NCBI RefSeq assembly: GCF_011064615.1 | Contig: NZ_JAALJH010000019.1 | Location: forward strand, 1 to 64,000 | Direction: 5' to 3' | Source: Aquisphaera insulae | Lineage (GTDB): Bacteria; Planctomycetota; Planctomycetia; Isosphaerales; Isosphaeraceae | DNA length: 64,000 bases | Shown here: positions 15,761 through 24,662 of the stretch, in pieces | Numbering within the stretch: the stretch's first letter is position 1 | How the letters are laid out: each line of letters opens with the position of its first letter | Made by a program: the position numbers and the translations under genes | Notes under the pieces: generated by a model | What the model was told of the DNA's origin: nothing | Database searches by the model: none | What the model saw: the letters and a program-made list of their open reading frames with translations, nothing else

Positions 15761-17605
15761 ATGGAATCCATCAGGCAACCGGACTCGTTCGACGTGGTCG
15801 TGGTGGGTGCGGGCCACGCCGGGCTGGAGGCCGCGCTCGCCGCCGCCAGGGCGGGCTCGCGGACGGCGCTCCTGACGATGAACTGCGATACCGTCGGGCA
15901 GATGAGCTGCAATCCCGCGATCGGCGGGGTGGCGAAGGGCCAGATCGTCCGCGAGATCGACGCCCTGGGCGGGGCGATGGGACGGCTCGCGGACGCGTCG
16001 GCGATCCAGTTCCGGCTCCTCAACCGGGGCAAGGGGCCGGCGATGCACAGCCCTCGCGCCCAGTGCGACAAGAAGACCTATCAACGTCTGGCCAAGCTGA
16101 CGGCCGAGCGCCAGCCTGGGCTGTCGCTCCGCCAGGAGATGATCGAGGCCCTGGAAGTCGATCAGGCCCGCGGACGGGTGATCGGGGTCCGCTGTCGGGG
16201 GGACGTCGTCTACCGCGCCCGATCGGTCGTTTTGACGACGGGGACGTTCCTCCAGGCCCTGATGCACACGGGAGAGGTCAAGACCCCCGGAGGACGGGGC
16301 GGCGATTCGTCGGCCAACGGCCTGTCGCGGAGCCTGGCCGAGCTTGGCTTCACGCTCCGGAGATTCAAGACCGGGACCCCGCCGAGGCTGAACGGGAGGA
16401 CGATCGACTTCTCCCGCCTGGAACCGCAGCCGGGCGATGCCGAGCCGGTCCCCTTCTCGTTCCTGACGCGCGGGCTCGCCGGTGATCAGCTCGACTGCCA
16501 CATCACCTTCACGAACCAGGCGGTCCACGACCTGATCCGTCGCAACCTCCATCGCGCTCCCATGTACTCGGGCCAGATCGCCTCCACGGGCCCGCGTTAT
16601 TGCCCGTCCATCGAGGACAAGGTCGTCCGCTTCGCCGATCGCGAGAGCCATCAAATCTTCCTGGAGCCCGAGGGCCGGGACACGCTCGAGTACTACTGCA
16701 ACGGCATCTCCACGAGCCTCCCTCGCGACGTCCAGGACGAGGTCATCGGCCGGATCCCGGGCCTGGAGCACGCCGAGATCATGCGCTACGGCTACGCCGT
16801 GGAATACGACTACGCGCCGCCGGATCAGCTCACCCCGAGCCTCGAGACGAAGGCGATCCACGGGCTCTTCCTGGCCGGCCAGATCAACGGCACGACCGGC
16901 TATGAGGAAGCCGCCGCGCAGGGGCTGATGGCGGGACTCAACGCCTCTCGGTCCGCGCACGGCGAGCCACCCGTCCTGATCGACCGGTCGCAGGCTTACC
17001 TCGGCGTCCTCATCGATGACCTGGTGACGCGAGGAGTCGACGAACCTTATCGGATGTTCACCAGCCGCGCCGAGTATCGACTCCTGCTCCGCCACGACAA
17101 CGCGGATCTCCGACTCACCGAGATCGGTCGCCGGGCGGGTCTGGTCGACGAGGAGCGCTGGTCCGCCTTCGAGTCGCGCCGCGACGCCATCGGACGACTC
17201 CGCGACCGCCTGGGGACGACTCGCCGGGGGGGGACTAGCCTCTACCAGGTCTTCCGCCGCCCGGAGTCCACCTGGGATGACCTCTGCGATCTCGACGGCT
17301 CGCTCCGGGACGAGGAGCCGGCCGGGGACGTGATCGCCCAGGTGGCAATCGAGGCGAAATACGAGGGCTACGTCGGCCGGCAGATGCACCAGATCGAGCG
17401 GTTCCGTCGGCTCGAGGGAAAGCCCATCCCCGCAGACCTCGACTACGCGTCGATCCCTCAGCTCCGCGCCGAGGCCCGAGAGAAGCTCGACCGAGTCCGG
17501 CCCCGCTCCCTCGGCCAGGCCGGCCGAATCAGCGGGCTCAGCCCGTCCGACCTCGCCACGCTCCTGATCCACCTCAAGCGTCGCGACCCGAGCATCTCCG
17601 CGTGA
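15761..17605 (+). CDS. mnmG: tRNA uridine-5-carboxymethylaminomethyl(34) synthesis enzyme MnmG (GidA)
   Basis: 614 residues, full length for the family. With MnmE this FAD enzyme installs the carboxymethylaminomethyl group on U34 of several tRNAs. The FAD-binding motif VVVGAGHAGLEAA is at the N-terminus, followed by the signature MSCNPAIGGVAKGQIVREID. GYEEAAAQGLMAGLNA and DDLVTRGVDEPYRMFTSRAE mark the second half, and the helical C-terminal domain that contacts MnmE and tRNA is present (YEGYVGRQMHQIERF). MnmE is not in the window. The gene stands alone between tpx (divergent) and a 550-base spacer. Confidence 0.96.
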   Translation: MESIRQPDSFDVVVVGAGHAGLEAALAAARAGSRTALLTMNCDTVGQMSCNPAIGGVAKGQIVREIDALGGAMGRLADASAIQFRLLNRGKGPAMHSPRAQCDKKTYQRLAKLTAERQPGLSLRQEMIEALEVDQARGRVIGVRCRGDVVYRARSVVLTTGTFLQALMHTGEVKTPGGRGGDSSANGLSRSLAELGFTLRRFKTGTPPRLNGRTIDFSRLEPQPGDAEPVPFSFLTRGLAGDQLDCHITFTNQAVHDLIRRNLHRAPMYSGQIASTGPRYCPSIEDKVVRFADRESHQIFLEPEGRDTLEYYCNGISTSLPRDVQDEVIGRIPGLEHAEIMRYGYAVEYDYAPPDQLTPSLETKAIHGLFLAGQINGTTGYEEAAAQGLMAGLNASRSAHGEPPVLIDRSQAYLGVLIDDLVTRGVDEPYRMFTSRAEYRLLLRHDNADLRLTEIGRRAGLVDEERWSAFESRRDAIGRLRDRLGTTRRGGTSLYQVFRRPESTWDDLCDLDGSLRDEEPAGDVIAQVAIEAKYEGYVGRQMHQIERFRRLEGKPIPADLDYASIPQLRAEAREKLDRVRPRSLGQAGRISGLSPSDLATLLIHLKRRDPSISA

Positions 17606-18185
17606 ATTAGGACTGCGCGAATGACACTTCGACACTCCGCGTCCACCCGGAACGCCAATTCCCCCTGGCCCTCGGACCTTGCCGGAACCGGCATCTCGCA
17701 CGGTGCGGCGGCCTCTCGCTGCCGATCTTGACATCGCCATGACATACCCTCTGTCCTGTCAGGCAAGCCGCACTTCTCCAGAATGCGAGGTCCTTTTCGT
17801 TCGCCTTGGACTTTTTTCTCTATGTTCTCAGGCTTCCGCTCTGTTAGAACAGCCCAGCGTCAAGGAGCGGCGGCCTGACAAGCTATGCAGCCTGGGAGGT
17901 CGTCAGCGAGTTGAGCCATCTGGATTGACAATTCCAGACCGACTCTTACAATTGGGCGAATTGGCAATCTCGGCAATATCGACAGTCTTCGCAAGATCTG
18001 TCGATTGAGTGGGATTGGGGGCCACGCGGCTCCGACTATGACGAGTATGTCGTCGCCGAGATCTGTAACAACGGATTGTTGCATGGACGCAGATTGGGAC
18101 CTGGACGTGCTGAGCTTGCCGGCGTCGCCGAGACTGTGAGAGCACCGCCCCGGTCTTGATCGACCAAATCGGGAATGAAACGACC
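17606..18185. other. Long leader/intergenic region before the HTH-receiver gene
   Basis: No coding region is recognised in these 580 bases. The composition is clearly less GC-rich than the flanking genes. It contains a near-consensus promoter (17925-17952) and then about 230 bases before the next start codon, long enough for a structured 5' leader or a small RNA. No known riboswitch fold is identified by eye. Confidence 0.5.
17925..17952 (+). promoter_or_regulatory. Probable sigma-70-type promoter
   Basis: A perfect -35 box TTGACA (17925-17930) is separated by 16 bases from TACAAT (17947-17952), one base off the -10 consensus. It points to the HTH-receiver gene at 18186 and predicts a leader of roughly 225 bases. 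Such a match is unlikely by chance in this GC-rich sequence, but the spacer is one base shorter than optimal. Confidence 0.55.
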
Positions 18186-18767
18186 ATGAAGACGGTTTAC
18201 ACGACCGGTGAAGCCGCGAAGATCTGCAAAGTCAGCCAGCAAACCATCATCCGTTGTTTCGACTCGGGCCAGCTCAAGGGCTTTCGGGTCCCCGGCTCGA
18301 GGTTCCGACGGATCCCCCGGGAGTCCCTCTACCGATTCATGAGGGAGAACAACATCCCGACCGACGCCCTCGAGAGCGGGCGGCGGCGGATCCTCATCGT
18401 GGACGACGACCAAGCCGTGGTGGACCTGATCTCCGAAGTCCTTTCGAGCGACGATCGGTTCGAATACAAGGTCGTGAACAACGGCTTTGGCGCGGGGATG
18501 CTGGCGAAGGAGTACCATCCCGAGCTCATCATCCTGGACGTGATGCTCCCTGACATCAACGGCCAGGCCGTCTGCGAGCTGATCCGAAGCGACCCCACCA
18601 TGGCCGACATCAAGATCATCTGCATCTCGGGCATGGTCGAGGAGGACAAGATCGAGGATCTCCTCAAGTCCGGGGCGAATGACTTCTTGCACAAACCCCT
18701 CGATATTGATGAACTCGTCCGCAGGATCTGCCGACTTTTGGACATGGAGACGAGCGCCATCGCCTGA
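18186..18767 (+). CDS. Excisionase-type helix-turn-helix fused to a response-regulator receiver
   Basis: 193 residues. The first 55 form a MerR/excisionase-like DNA-binding domain (TTGEAAKICKVSQQTIIRCF, then a wing with GSRFRRIP). A short linker leads into a REC domain from about 67: acidic pocket DDD at 73-75, phospho-accepting Asp at 118 in LIILDVMLPD, a conserved SG near 145 and Lys in FLHKPLD. The DNA-binding part lies before the receiver, opposite to most response regulators. The start at 18186 gives the canonical HTH; a codon at 18156 would add ten residues. The kinase gene 70 bases downstream is its likely partner. Confidence 0.85.
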   Translation: MKTVYTTGEAAKICKVSQQTIIRCFDSGQLKGFRVPGSRFRRIPRESLYRFMRENNIPTDALESGRRRILIVDDDQAVVDLISEVLSSDDRFEYKVVNNGFGAGMLAKEYHPELIILDVMLPDINGQAVCELIRSDPTMADIKIICISGMVEEDKIEDLLKSGANDFLHKPLDIDELVRRICRLLDMETSAIA

Positions 18768-18839
18768 CCGGGGTTCGGGCCGAGTCCGACAGGTCGAGGA
18801 TGCCGTTGGCGAGTGGGTCGGGGAAGGAGCCCTAAGACC

Positions 18840-20879
18840 GTGCGGGGCCAATCGGGGCGAAAATCTGCGACCCAAGATCTGCGCCTGCGCGTTGAGGCCC
18901 TGGAGCATCTGCCCATCCGCGCCGTGACCGCGCGGCAAGTGCTCGCGTCTGCCGAGGGGGACGACTCGCCCTCGTCGGCGGCCGGCTCGTTGAAGCCGGG
19001 GAGGAGACCTGAAGACCTGGATCCGGGCTGGATTCTCGGTCGGATGCTGACGGCGGATGCCGATCCGCTCCAACTGGTGGCCGATCGGCCCTGGTGGCCC
19101 GCCGCCGACGCGGCCGCATCGCGAGCGGAGTCCTTCCAGTTGATCTGGCGGCACACCGTCGCCGTCGGCCTGGCGGCGAGGACGATCGCCAGGGATCGAG
19201 GCGAGTCCGATCCGGACGGTTATCAGCGGCTCGGCATGCTGCATGGACTCGGCCTCTGGGCCGTGGCCGCGGCGGATCCGGACTGGCTGGTGCGCTGGCT
19301 GGGAGAGCCCGACCTCCAGGCCCGGCTTCGGCTCGAGCGTGCCCACCTGGGGACCGACCTCCCCGACCTGGGCCGGCGCCTCGCCGAACGCTGGGGATGC
19401 GAGCCCGCGGTCGTGGACGCGGCATGGCTCCACGGGCCCTCCAGCGAGCCCATCAAGGGGGCGGCCGTGGACCCGGCCCGCAATGCGATCATTCGCGAGG
19501 CCTACCGCTGGGCGGAAACCACCCCATGGTCGCTCTCCTCGGCCGCCCATCGCGAGGCCATGCCGCAGGAGCCCCACCTCCGGATCCTCGTCGCCGAGGT
19601 CCAGTCGCGGTGCGGCACCCTGTTCGCCGCCGCGGACGCGACCGCCCATGAAGAGGCGCTCAGCCGACGGCATGCGCAGATGTCCCTCCGGCTCCGGGCC
19701 GCGGAGGACCAGTGCGCCAGCCAGGGCAGGTTGCTCCAAGCCATCTCCGCCTCGGGCCCGACGGAAACCCCCGAGAGCTGGGCTGCGCGGGCCGGGATGG
19801 TCTGGTGCTCGGAGCCCGAGGTGACCGCCGCTCGGGTGGCCTGGACGCCTTCGGCGCCGGGCGCATCGACGGGTCCCGTGCCGCAACGGAATGGGGCCCT
19901 GGACCGGCCCGCGTGCCCTCCCTCGCGGAGCGGGCGCCCCGCCGCGACCATCCTGCTTCGGGGCGGTTCTCCAGCATCGGCGGAGGTCCAGCTCTGGTGC
20001 GATCCCCATGCGGATGGGTTGCGAGCCCGCCTGGAGCAGAACGAGCTGGCCTCGGCCTGGGCGAGCTGGGCATCGTTCGTGGCCGCCCGGTCGGACCTGG
20101 AGGCGCGGCTGCAAGCGGTGGTGGCGAGCTCGCGGGATCACGTTTCCGCCGAGTCCCAGCGGCTGACGGCCGCCAAGCTCGACGCCCTGGCGGAGTTCGC
20201 CGCGGGGGCGGGCCATGAGCTGAACAACCCGCTCGCCGTCATCGTCGGCCGGGCCCAGTTGCTCCTCGGTCGTTCGACGGACCCGGAGCTGAGGCGCTCC
20301 CTCGGGATCATCCTCAACCAGGCCCAGAGGACGCACCGTATCCTCCGCGACCTGATGTTCGTCGCCCGTCCCCAGCCTCCGCGGCTCCGAGCCGTCCGAC
20401 CATCCGAAGTGCTCCGGACGAGCGTGGCCTGGGCGCGCGAGTCGTGCAGCACGCAGGACATCGCCCTGACCGCGGACATCGAGGGGGCCGACGCGCCCGC
20501 CTGGGCCGACCCGGACGTCCTGGGGCAGCTCGCGGATACGCTCCTGCGCAATGCCATTCAGGCGACGGCGGCGGGGGGAGAGATCAACCTTCAGGCTCGC
20601 GTGCGGGACGGGGAGCTCAGGCTCTCGGTCGCCGATTCGGGCCGAGGCCTGAGCACCCAGGACGCGTCCCACATCCTCGACCCGTTCTATTGCGGGCGAC
20701 AGGCAGGCCGGGGCCTCGGCCTGGGGCTCAGCCGGGCGGCTCGAGTCCTGGAACTCGCCGGCGGTGCCCTGACCTGGTCGTCGATGCCCGGCCAGGGAAC
20801 CACCTTCTTCGCCCTGCTCCCGCTCGGCGAGGTCCCGGACGAAATCTCGGACCGCGTGCGATCGGACCGGGTGGCCTGA
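18840..20879 (+). CDS. HDOD domain-containing sensor histidine kinase
   Basis: 679 residues from GTG 18840, which has AAGGAG 10 bases upstream; an in-frame GTG at 18813 lacks such a site. Residues about 60-260 resemble an HDOD domain (LIWRHTVAVGLAARTIA, LHGLGLWAVAA). A variable middle region follows, then a HisKA dimerisation helix with the phospho-accepting His at 459 in GHELNNPL, and a HATPase domain with the N box (LLRNAIQATA), G1 (DSGRGL) and G2 (GRGLGLGLSRAARVLE). No transmembrane segment is evident, so it is probably cytoplasmic. With the preceding HTH-receiver protein it forms a plausible two-component pair. Confidence 0.86.
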   Translation: MRGQSGRKSATQDLRLRVEALEHLPIRAVTARQVLASAEGDDSPSSAAGSLKPGRRPEDLDPGWILGRMLTADADPLQLVADRPWWPAADAAASRAESFQLIWRHTVAVGLAARTIARDRGESDPDGYQRLGMLHGLGLWAVAAADPDWLVRWLGEPDLQARLRLERAHLGTDLPDLGRRLAERWGCEPAVVDAAWLHGPSSEPIKGAAVDPARNAIIREAYRWAETTPWSLSSAAHREAMPQEPHLRILVAEVQSRCGTLFAAADATAHEEALSRRHAQMSLRLRAAEDQCASQGRLLQAISASGPTETPESWAARAGMVWCSEPEVTAARVAWTPSAPGASTGPVPQRNGALDRPACPPSRSGRPAATILLRGGSPASAEVQLWCDPHADGLRARLEQNELASAWASWASFVAARSDLEARLQAVVASSRDHVSAESQRLTAAKLDALAEFAAGAGHELNNPLAVIVGRAQLLLGRSTDPELRRSLGIILNQAQRTHRILRDLMFVARPQPPRLRAVRPSEVLRTSVAWARESCSTQDIALTADIEGADAPAWADPDVLGQLADTLLRNAIQATAAGGEINLQARVRDGELRLSVADSGRGLSTQDASHILDPFYCGRQAGRGLGLGLSRAARVLELAGGALTWSSMPGQGTTFFALLPLGEVPDEISDRVRSDRVA

Positions 20880-20902
20880 AACTCGCCAGGATTGCCGTGA
20901 AA

Positions 20903-21202
20903 TCAGGCACTCTGGGCGTGAGCAACCATGCCGTCGGCGAGGACATGGCAGTCGGGACAGAGGAACGTCACGTTGAGAGGCTCCCCGTAATCCCAGTGAT
21001 GGCGCTGGAGCCGGCCATGTCGTCTGCACCAGGAACAGCAGCGCGGGCGGGTGATCAGGCCGAGCGTCTCTCCCAGCGCGGCCGCATATCGGGCCGACCT
21101 CGTCCGGATCCGCCTCGGACGGAGGCTATCCAGGCAGATATCGACATGTCGGGAGAGGCGGACGAACAAGGCGCGATGACGATCCCGCTTCCGCTTCTTC
21201 AT
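20903..21202 (-). CDS. Small HNH-like zinc-binding protein
   Basis: 99 residues. The N-terminal half is strongly basic (KKRKRDRHR). The C-terminal half carries a four-Cys HNH-like zinc site: CSWC, then an HH pair in LQRHHWDY, then CPDCH. This arrangement is typical of small HNH nuclease-like proteins often met in phages and mobile elements. A DNA-binding or nicking role is inferred, not shown. ATG 21202 is preferred; a TTG four codons upstream is possible. It converges on the kinase gene. Confidence 0.6.
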   Translation of the reverse strand: MKKRKRDRHRALFVRLSRHVDICLDSLRPRRIRTRSARYAAALGETLGLITRPRCCSWCRRHGRLQRHHWDYGEPLNVTFLCPDCHVLADGMVAHAQSA

Positions 21203-21214
21203 GGTGGTTCGCAA

Positions 21215-21592
21215 CCCTGTGAAAGGAGCCCAGGAGCAAGGACGAACGCAAGACGGTCAAGCCGCGGTGCTCGCCTTCTGGTGGTCCTCCTAGGCGAGTC
21301 GCTGCACGCCCGTCACGAACCTGCGGATATGATGAGCAAAACCTGTACCGGCGACAATATGTCGACGTCCTGAAGAGATCGTCGATGTCCGGCTGTGCCG
21401 ATCGTGCGGATCGTGCCGCGATCTGGTGGACACCGGGACGAGCAGGCGGGTTCGTGGACGGGCGGGCCCCGCCAGGTCGGCCGCCCGCCTCGGAGACGTG
21501 GGCAGGGCGACCTGGGGGTTCGAGTCCGGGTCCGGGTCCGGATCCGGATCCGGATCCGGATCGGGCAGGGTCAGGACGTGACGCGATCGGGG
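21215..21592. other. Intergenic region with a hexanucleotide tandem repeat
   Basis: No gene is supported. Six tandem copies of TCCGGR (two TCCGGG, four TCCGGA) fill 21525-21560, just beyond the stop codon of the next oxidoreductase gene. This microsatellite could vary in length between strains. Confidence 0.6.
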
Positions 21593-22729
21593 TCAGTCCC
21601 GGAAAGTCGGGATCACCACCCGCTCCCCCCCCTTCATCGCCGACTCGTGGGCACAGAGCCCAACCATGGTCCAGTTGGCGGATGTCTCGGCGTCGGGGAG
21701 CGCGGGGCGCTCCCCGGCGACGGCGCTGAGGAAGGCGTGGACGAGGTGCGGGTGAGAGCCGCCGTGGCCACCGCCCTGGAGGAACGAGAGGTGATCGGCG
21801 TCCTGGATCGCCGCCGGCTGGGTGAAGCGGCGGATGCCCTCGGGGAGGAGGCTCGCGTAGTCGGGCACCTTCACACGCTTTGGGATCTCGGGCTCGGAGA
21901 GGGGGTGCTCCGCGGTGCTCTTGGTGTGGATCACCGGGTCCTCGCCCTCGACCTGCTGCCATTCGAACGAGCGCGCGCTGCCGGTCGCGTCGAAGCTCTC
22001 GCGGTACTGGCGAGCGGTGTCGAAGAGGCTGCGGGTCACCTCGGCCACGACGTCGCTATCCTGGATCGTGAAGGTCGCGGTCTCGATGGCGAACGGGCTG
22101 CCGTAGCGGTCGATGAGTTCCTCGCGAATCCGGCCGGAGCCGTGGCAGACCACGCTCCGGGCGTGCTTGCCCAGGAGCGCCAGGCAGGGGCTGACGCAGT
22201 GGGTGGCGTACCACATCGGGGGCAGGCCCGGCCAGTAGTCGGGCCAGCCGTCCATGTCCTGCTGGTGGCTGCCGCGGAGGAACTGGAGCCGGCCGAGCTC
22301 CCCCCTGTCGTAGAGGTCCTTCACGAAGAGATATTCGCGGCTGTAGACGACGGTCTCCATCATCATGTAGACCTTGCCGCTGGACCTCTGGGCTTCGACG
22401 ATCCTGCGGCACTCGTCGACGGAGGTCCCCATCGGCACCGTGCAGGCGACGTGCTTGCCGGCCTCCAGGGCCTCGATGGACATCCAGGCGTGATCCGGGA
22501 TCGGCGAGTTGATGTGGACCGCGTCGATCTCCGGATCCTTGAGCAGCTCGCGGAAATCGGCGTACCGCCGCTTGATGCCGTAGCGGTCGCCGCACTCGTC
22601 CAGGCCCTTCGCGTCGCGGCGGCAGATCGCGGCCAGCTCGGCGCCCGGATAGTTCTGGTAGATCGGGATGAACTCCGCGCCGAAGCCCAGTCCGATGATC
22701 GCCACGCGCGTCGGCTTCAGGGTCGCCAT
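21593..22729 (-). CDS. Gfo/Idh/MocA family oxidoreductase lacking the EKP lysine
   Basis: 378 residues. The N-terminal Rossmann fold is clear (VAIIGLGFGAEFIPIY), followed by the C-terminal alpha/beta domain of the family. Family members oxidise or reduce sugars and related polyols with NAD(P). Where they carry the catalytic E-K-P motif this protein reads ACTVPMGTS, so the usual Lys is absent. It may be catalytically altered or form a distinct subfamily. It is divergent from another Gfo/Idh/MocA gene across a 149-base spacer, which may hold a shared control region. No signal peptide is seen. Confidence 0.82.
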   Translation of the reverse strand: MATLKPTRVAIIGLGFGAEFIPIYQNYPGAELAAICRRDAKGLDECGDRYGIKRRYADFRELLKDPEIDAVHINSPIPDHAWMSIEALEAGKHVACTVPMGTSVDECRRIVEAQRSSGKVYMMMETVVYSREYLFVKDLYDRGELGRLQFLRGSHQQDMDGWPDYWPGLPPMWYATHCVSPCLALLGKHARSVVCHGSGRIREELIDRYGSPFAIETATFTIQDSDVVAEVTRSLFDTARQYRESFDATGSARSFEWQQVEGEDPVIHTKSTAEHPLSEPEIPKRVKVPDYASLLPEGIRRFTQPAAIQDADHLSFLQGGGHGGSHPHLVHAFLSAVAGERPALPDAETSANWTMVGLCAHESAMKGGERVVIPTFRD

Positions 22730-22878
22730 GATCGGGGTCTTCCTCGGGGGTGAGGGCCGTCAAGGGGATCGAGGAGGGTTGAAGCGGCACGACGCTTCCG
22801 GGGGCTCGCCCCTTGCGAAGACCCGTGCAGGATAGTAGGACCGAATGTCCGAGGCAAGCACCCCGAAAGGACATGCAG

Positions 22879-24000
22879 ATGGCGATTCCTTCCGAGAGCG
22901 GACCGGTCCGCGTGGCATTCATCGGCGTCGGTGCCGTGACCGCCTATCACCACCTCCCCGGCCTGAGGCTGGACCCACGGGCCCGGCTGGCGGCGATCTG
23001 CGACGCCGATCCCGCGCTCCTGGAGCGGCGACGCGTGGAGTGGGACGTCCCGCTGGCCTCGACCGATCCGGGGGAGATCTGCGCGTCGCCCGAGGTGGAT
23101 GCGGTGGTGATCGCCACCCCCAACGACACCCACCGCCCGATCGCCCTGGCGGCGGCCCGCGCCGGCAAGCACATCATGGCGGAGAAGCCGCTGGGCCTGA
23201 ACGCCGGCGAAGTCCGGGAGATGTATGAGGCCGCGCGAGACCATCATGTCGTGCACATGACCGCGTTCACCTATCGCTTCGCCCCGTCGATGCGATACCT
23301 CCGGCACCTCCTCCGCGCGGGCGCGATCGGCGAGCCCAGGCACTTCCGCTCCCAGCGGTTCCTGGACCTGCCGGAGACGAGCTGGGGATGGCGGCAGTAC
23401 AAGGCCCGGGCCGGCGCGGGGGATCTCTTCGACATGACGATCCACCGCATCGATTTCGCGATCGACCTCCTGGGGCCGATTGCGCGGGTCTGCGGCGCCG
23501 TGGCCCGGTTCGCCCCGCGCAATCTCACCGCCGACGGCAGGCCGTGCCCGCCGTCGGACGTGGACGACTGGTCGAGCCTGATCGGCGAGTTCGAGTCGGG
23601 CGCCACCGGCGTCTGGGAGGGGACGACGCTGGCGAAGGGCTACCACCGCGACGGCTTCGGCCACGAGTGGGCGGAGATCAACGGCTCGGAGGGCTCGGCC
23701 GTCTACCGGCTCCACGAGCCGAACACGATCCTCCTGGGCAAGACCGGGCAGGACCTGGCCCCGGTGCCGGTCCCGGCGGAGTTCCTGAAGCCCGCGGACA
23801 GCCCGAGAGACCCCTCCCAGGGTGCCCCCGCGACGGTCTTCCGCTACGACCTGATCTGGGAGTTCATCTCGGCGATCGCCGGCCGCCGCGCGGCCGTGCC
23901 GAGCTTCCTGGACGGCCTCAACGCCCAGCTCGTGGCCGACGCCGTCCTCCGGTCGCATGCGGAACGGAAATGGGTCGACACGCCGCTCGCCGACGCCTGA
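22879..24000 (+). CDS. Gfo/Idh/MocA family oxidoreductase
   Basis: 373 residues, cytoplasmic. NAD(P)-binding Rossmann motif VAFIGVGAVTAYHH at the N-terminus, VVIATPNDTHRPIAL, and the catalytic lysine in AEKPLG. The C-terminal substrate domain includes YKARAGAGDLFDMTIHRIDF with the His expected to contact the sugar. The enzyme probably oxidises a sugar or inositol-type hydroxyl; the substrate cannot be told. ATG 22879 is chosen because AAAGGA lies 7 bases before it; ATG 22873 is too close to that site. Confidence 0.86.
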   Translation: MAIPSESGPVRVAFIGVGAVTAYHHLPGLRLDPRARLAAICDADPALLERRRVEWDVPLASTDPGEICASPEVDAVVIATPNDTHRPIALAAARAGKHIMAEKPLGLNAGEVREMYEAARDHHVVHMTAFTYRFAPSMRYLRHLLRAGAIGEPRHFRSQRFLDLPETSWGWRQYKARAGAGDLFDMTIHRIDFAIDLLGPIARVCGAVARFAPRNLTADGRPCPPSDVDDWSSLIGEFESGATGVWEGTTLAKGYHRDGFGHEWAEINGSEGSAVYRLHEPNTILLGKTGQDLAPVPVPAEFLKPADSPRDPSQGAPATVFRYDLIWEFISAIAGRRAAVPSFLDGLNAQLVADAVLRSHAERKWVDTPLADA

Positions 24001-24021
24001 GCCGGCGGGTACTGCTCGCGC

Positions 24022-24600
24022 TCAGGCCGACGTTTCGGGCCGATACGGGCGAAGCACCACGGGCTCCCTCCGCACCGGTCCCGGCAGATGATGCCGGGGC
24101 ATGGCGGGATGGAACGCCCCGGAAGACTCGACCCGGACCGGGATCGCGTCCGCCTGGGCCATCTGGCTGGCACGGATCAGCAAGGACAGATTGATGGCGG
24201 CAACGATCGGCGGGGCGACGAAGAGCCAGACCCGGGCGACGCTCAGGTGCAGCGGCAGGTCGAGCCCGAGGTTCAAGCCGGCCATCAGGAAGAGACCTTC
24301 CAGCACCAGCCCGGCCATCAGGCCGGCCGCGACCAGGACGAACGACCGCCGGTCCCTGGCGAGGACCGGGAACGGCACGATGACGGACGACCAGAGGGCG
24401 GCGATGCCAGCCAGCGCCGGAATCCCAAGGGACAGATTGCTCATGGCACCCTCCAGGCTCCAGCTCTCGGCGAAGATGCAGAGGCTGGAAAACGTGAGGC
24501 TCAGCGCGTGGAGGCCCGGGAAGATCGTGACCGGATAGATCAAGAACGCCGCGAGGCAGCGCCAGGCCGCGACGACGTCATTCTTCACGTCCCGATCCAT
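24022..24600 (-). CDS. Small integral membrane protein of unknown function
   Basis: 192 residues with four or five hydrophobic segments (about 12-45, 55-85, 90-120, 125-150) and a polar, Pro/Arg-rich tail that is probably cytoplasmic. No family motif is recognised. The start at 24600 (MDRDVKNDVVAAW) gives a compact membrane protein; the open frame extending to 25038 has the Arg/Gly-rich composition of a shadow. The SGNH-hydrolase gene ends 62 bases upstream in the same direction, so the two may be cotranscribed. Confidence 0.6.
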   Translation of the reverse strand: MDRDVKNDVVAAWRCLAAFLIYPVTIFPGLHALSLTFSSLCIFAESWSLEGAMSNLSLGIPALAGIAALWSSVIVPFPVLARDRRSFVLVAAGLMAGLVLEGLFLMAGLNLGLDLPLHLSVARVWLFVAPPIVAAINLSLLIRASQMAQADAIPVRVESSGAFHPAMPRHHLPGPVRREPVVLRPYRPETSA

Positions 24601-24662
24601 GCCGGCCTCTCTCGGTTTGAACGCGGCGCACGACGGGACGCGAGGGTCCTCATGGATTCCTT

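Noticed and set aside
18036..21029. 997-residue open frame on the minus strand
   Set aside because: It is antisense to the HTH-receiver and HDOD-kinase genes, has Arg/Pro/Gly-rich composition and no domain; a GC-driven shadow. The same applies to the long antisense frames over mnmG, the fucosidase, the VIT-vWA gene and the GH5-GH28 gene.
21511..21532. T-arm-like GGTTCGAGTCC, possible tRNA
   Set aside because: The flanking bases do not pair into a 5-bp T stem, and no acceptor, D or anticodon arm is found.
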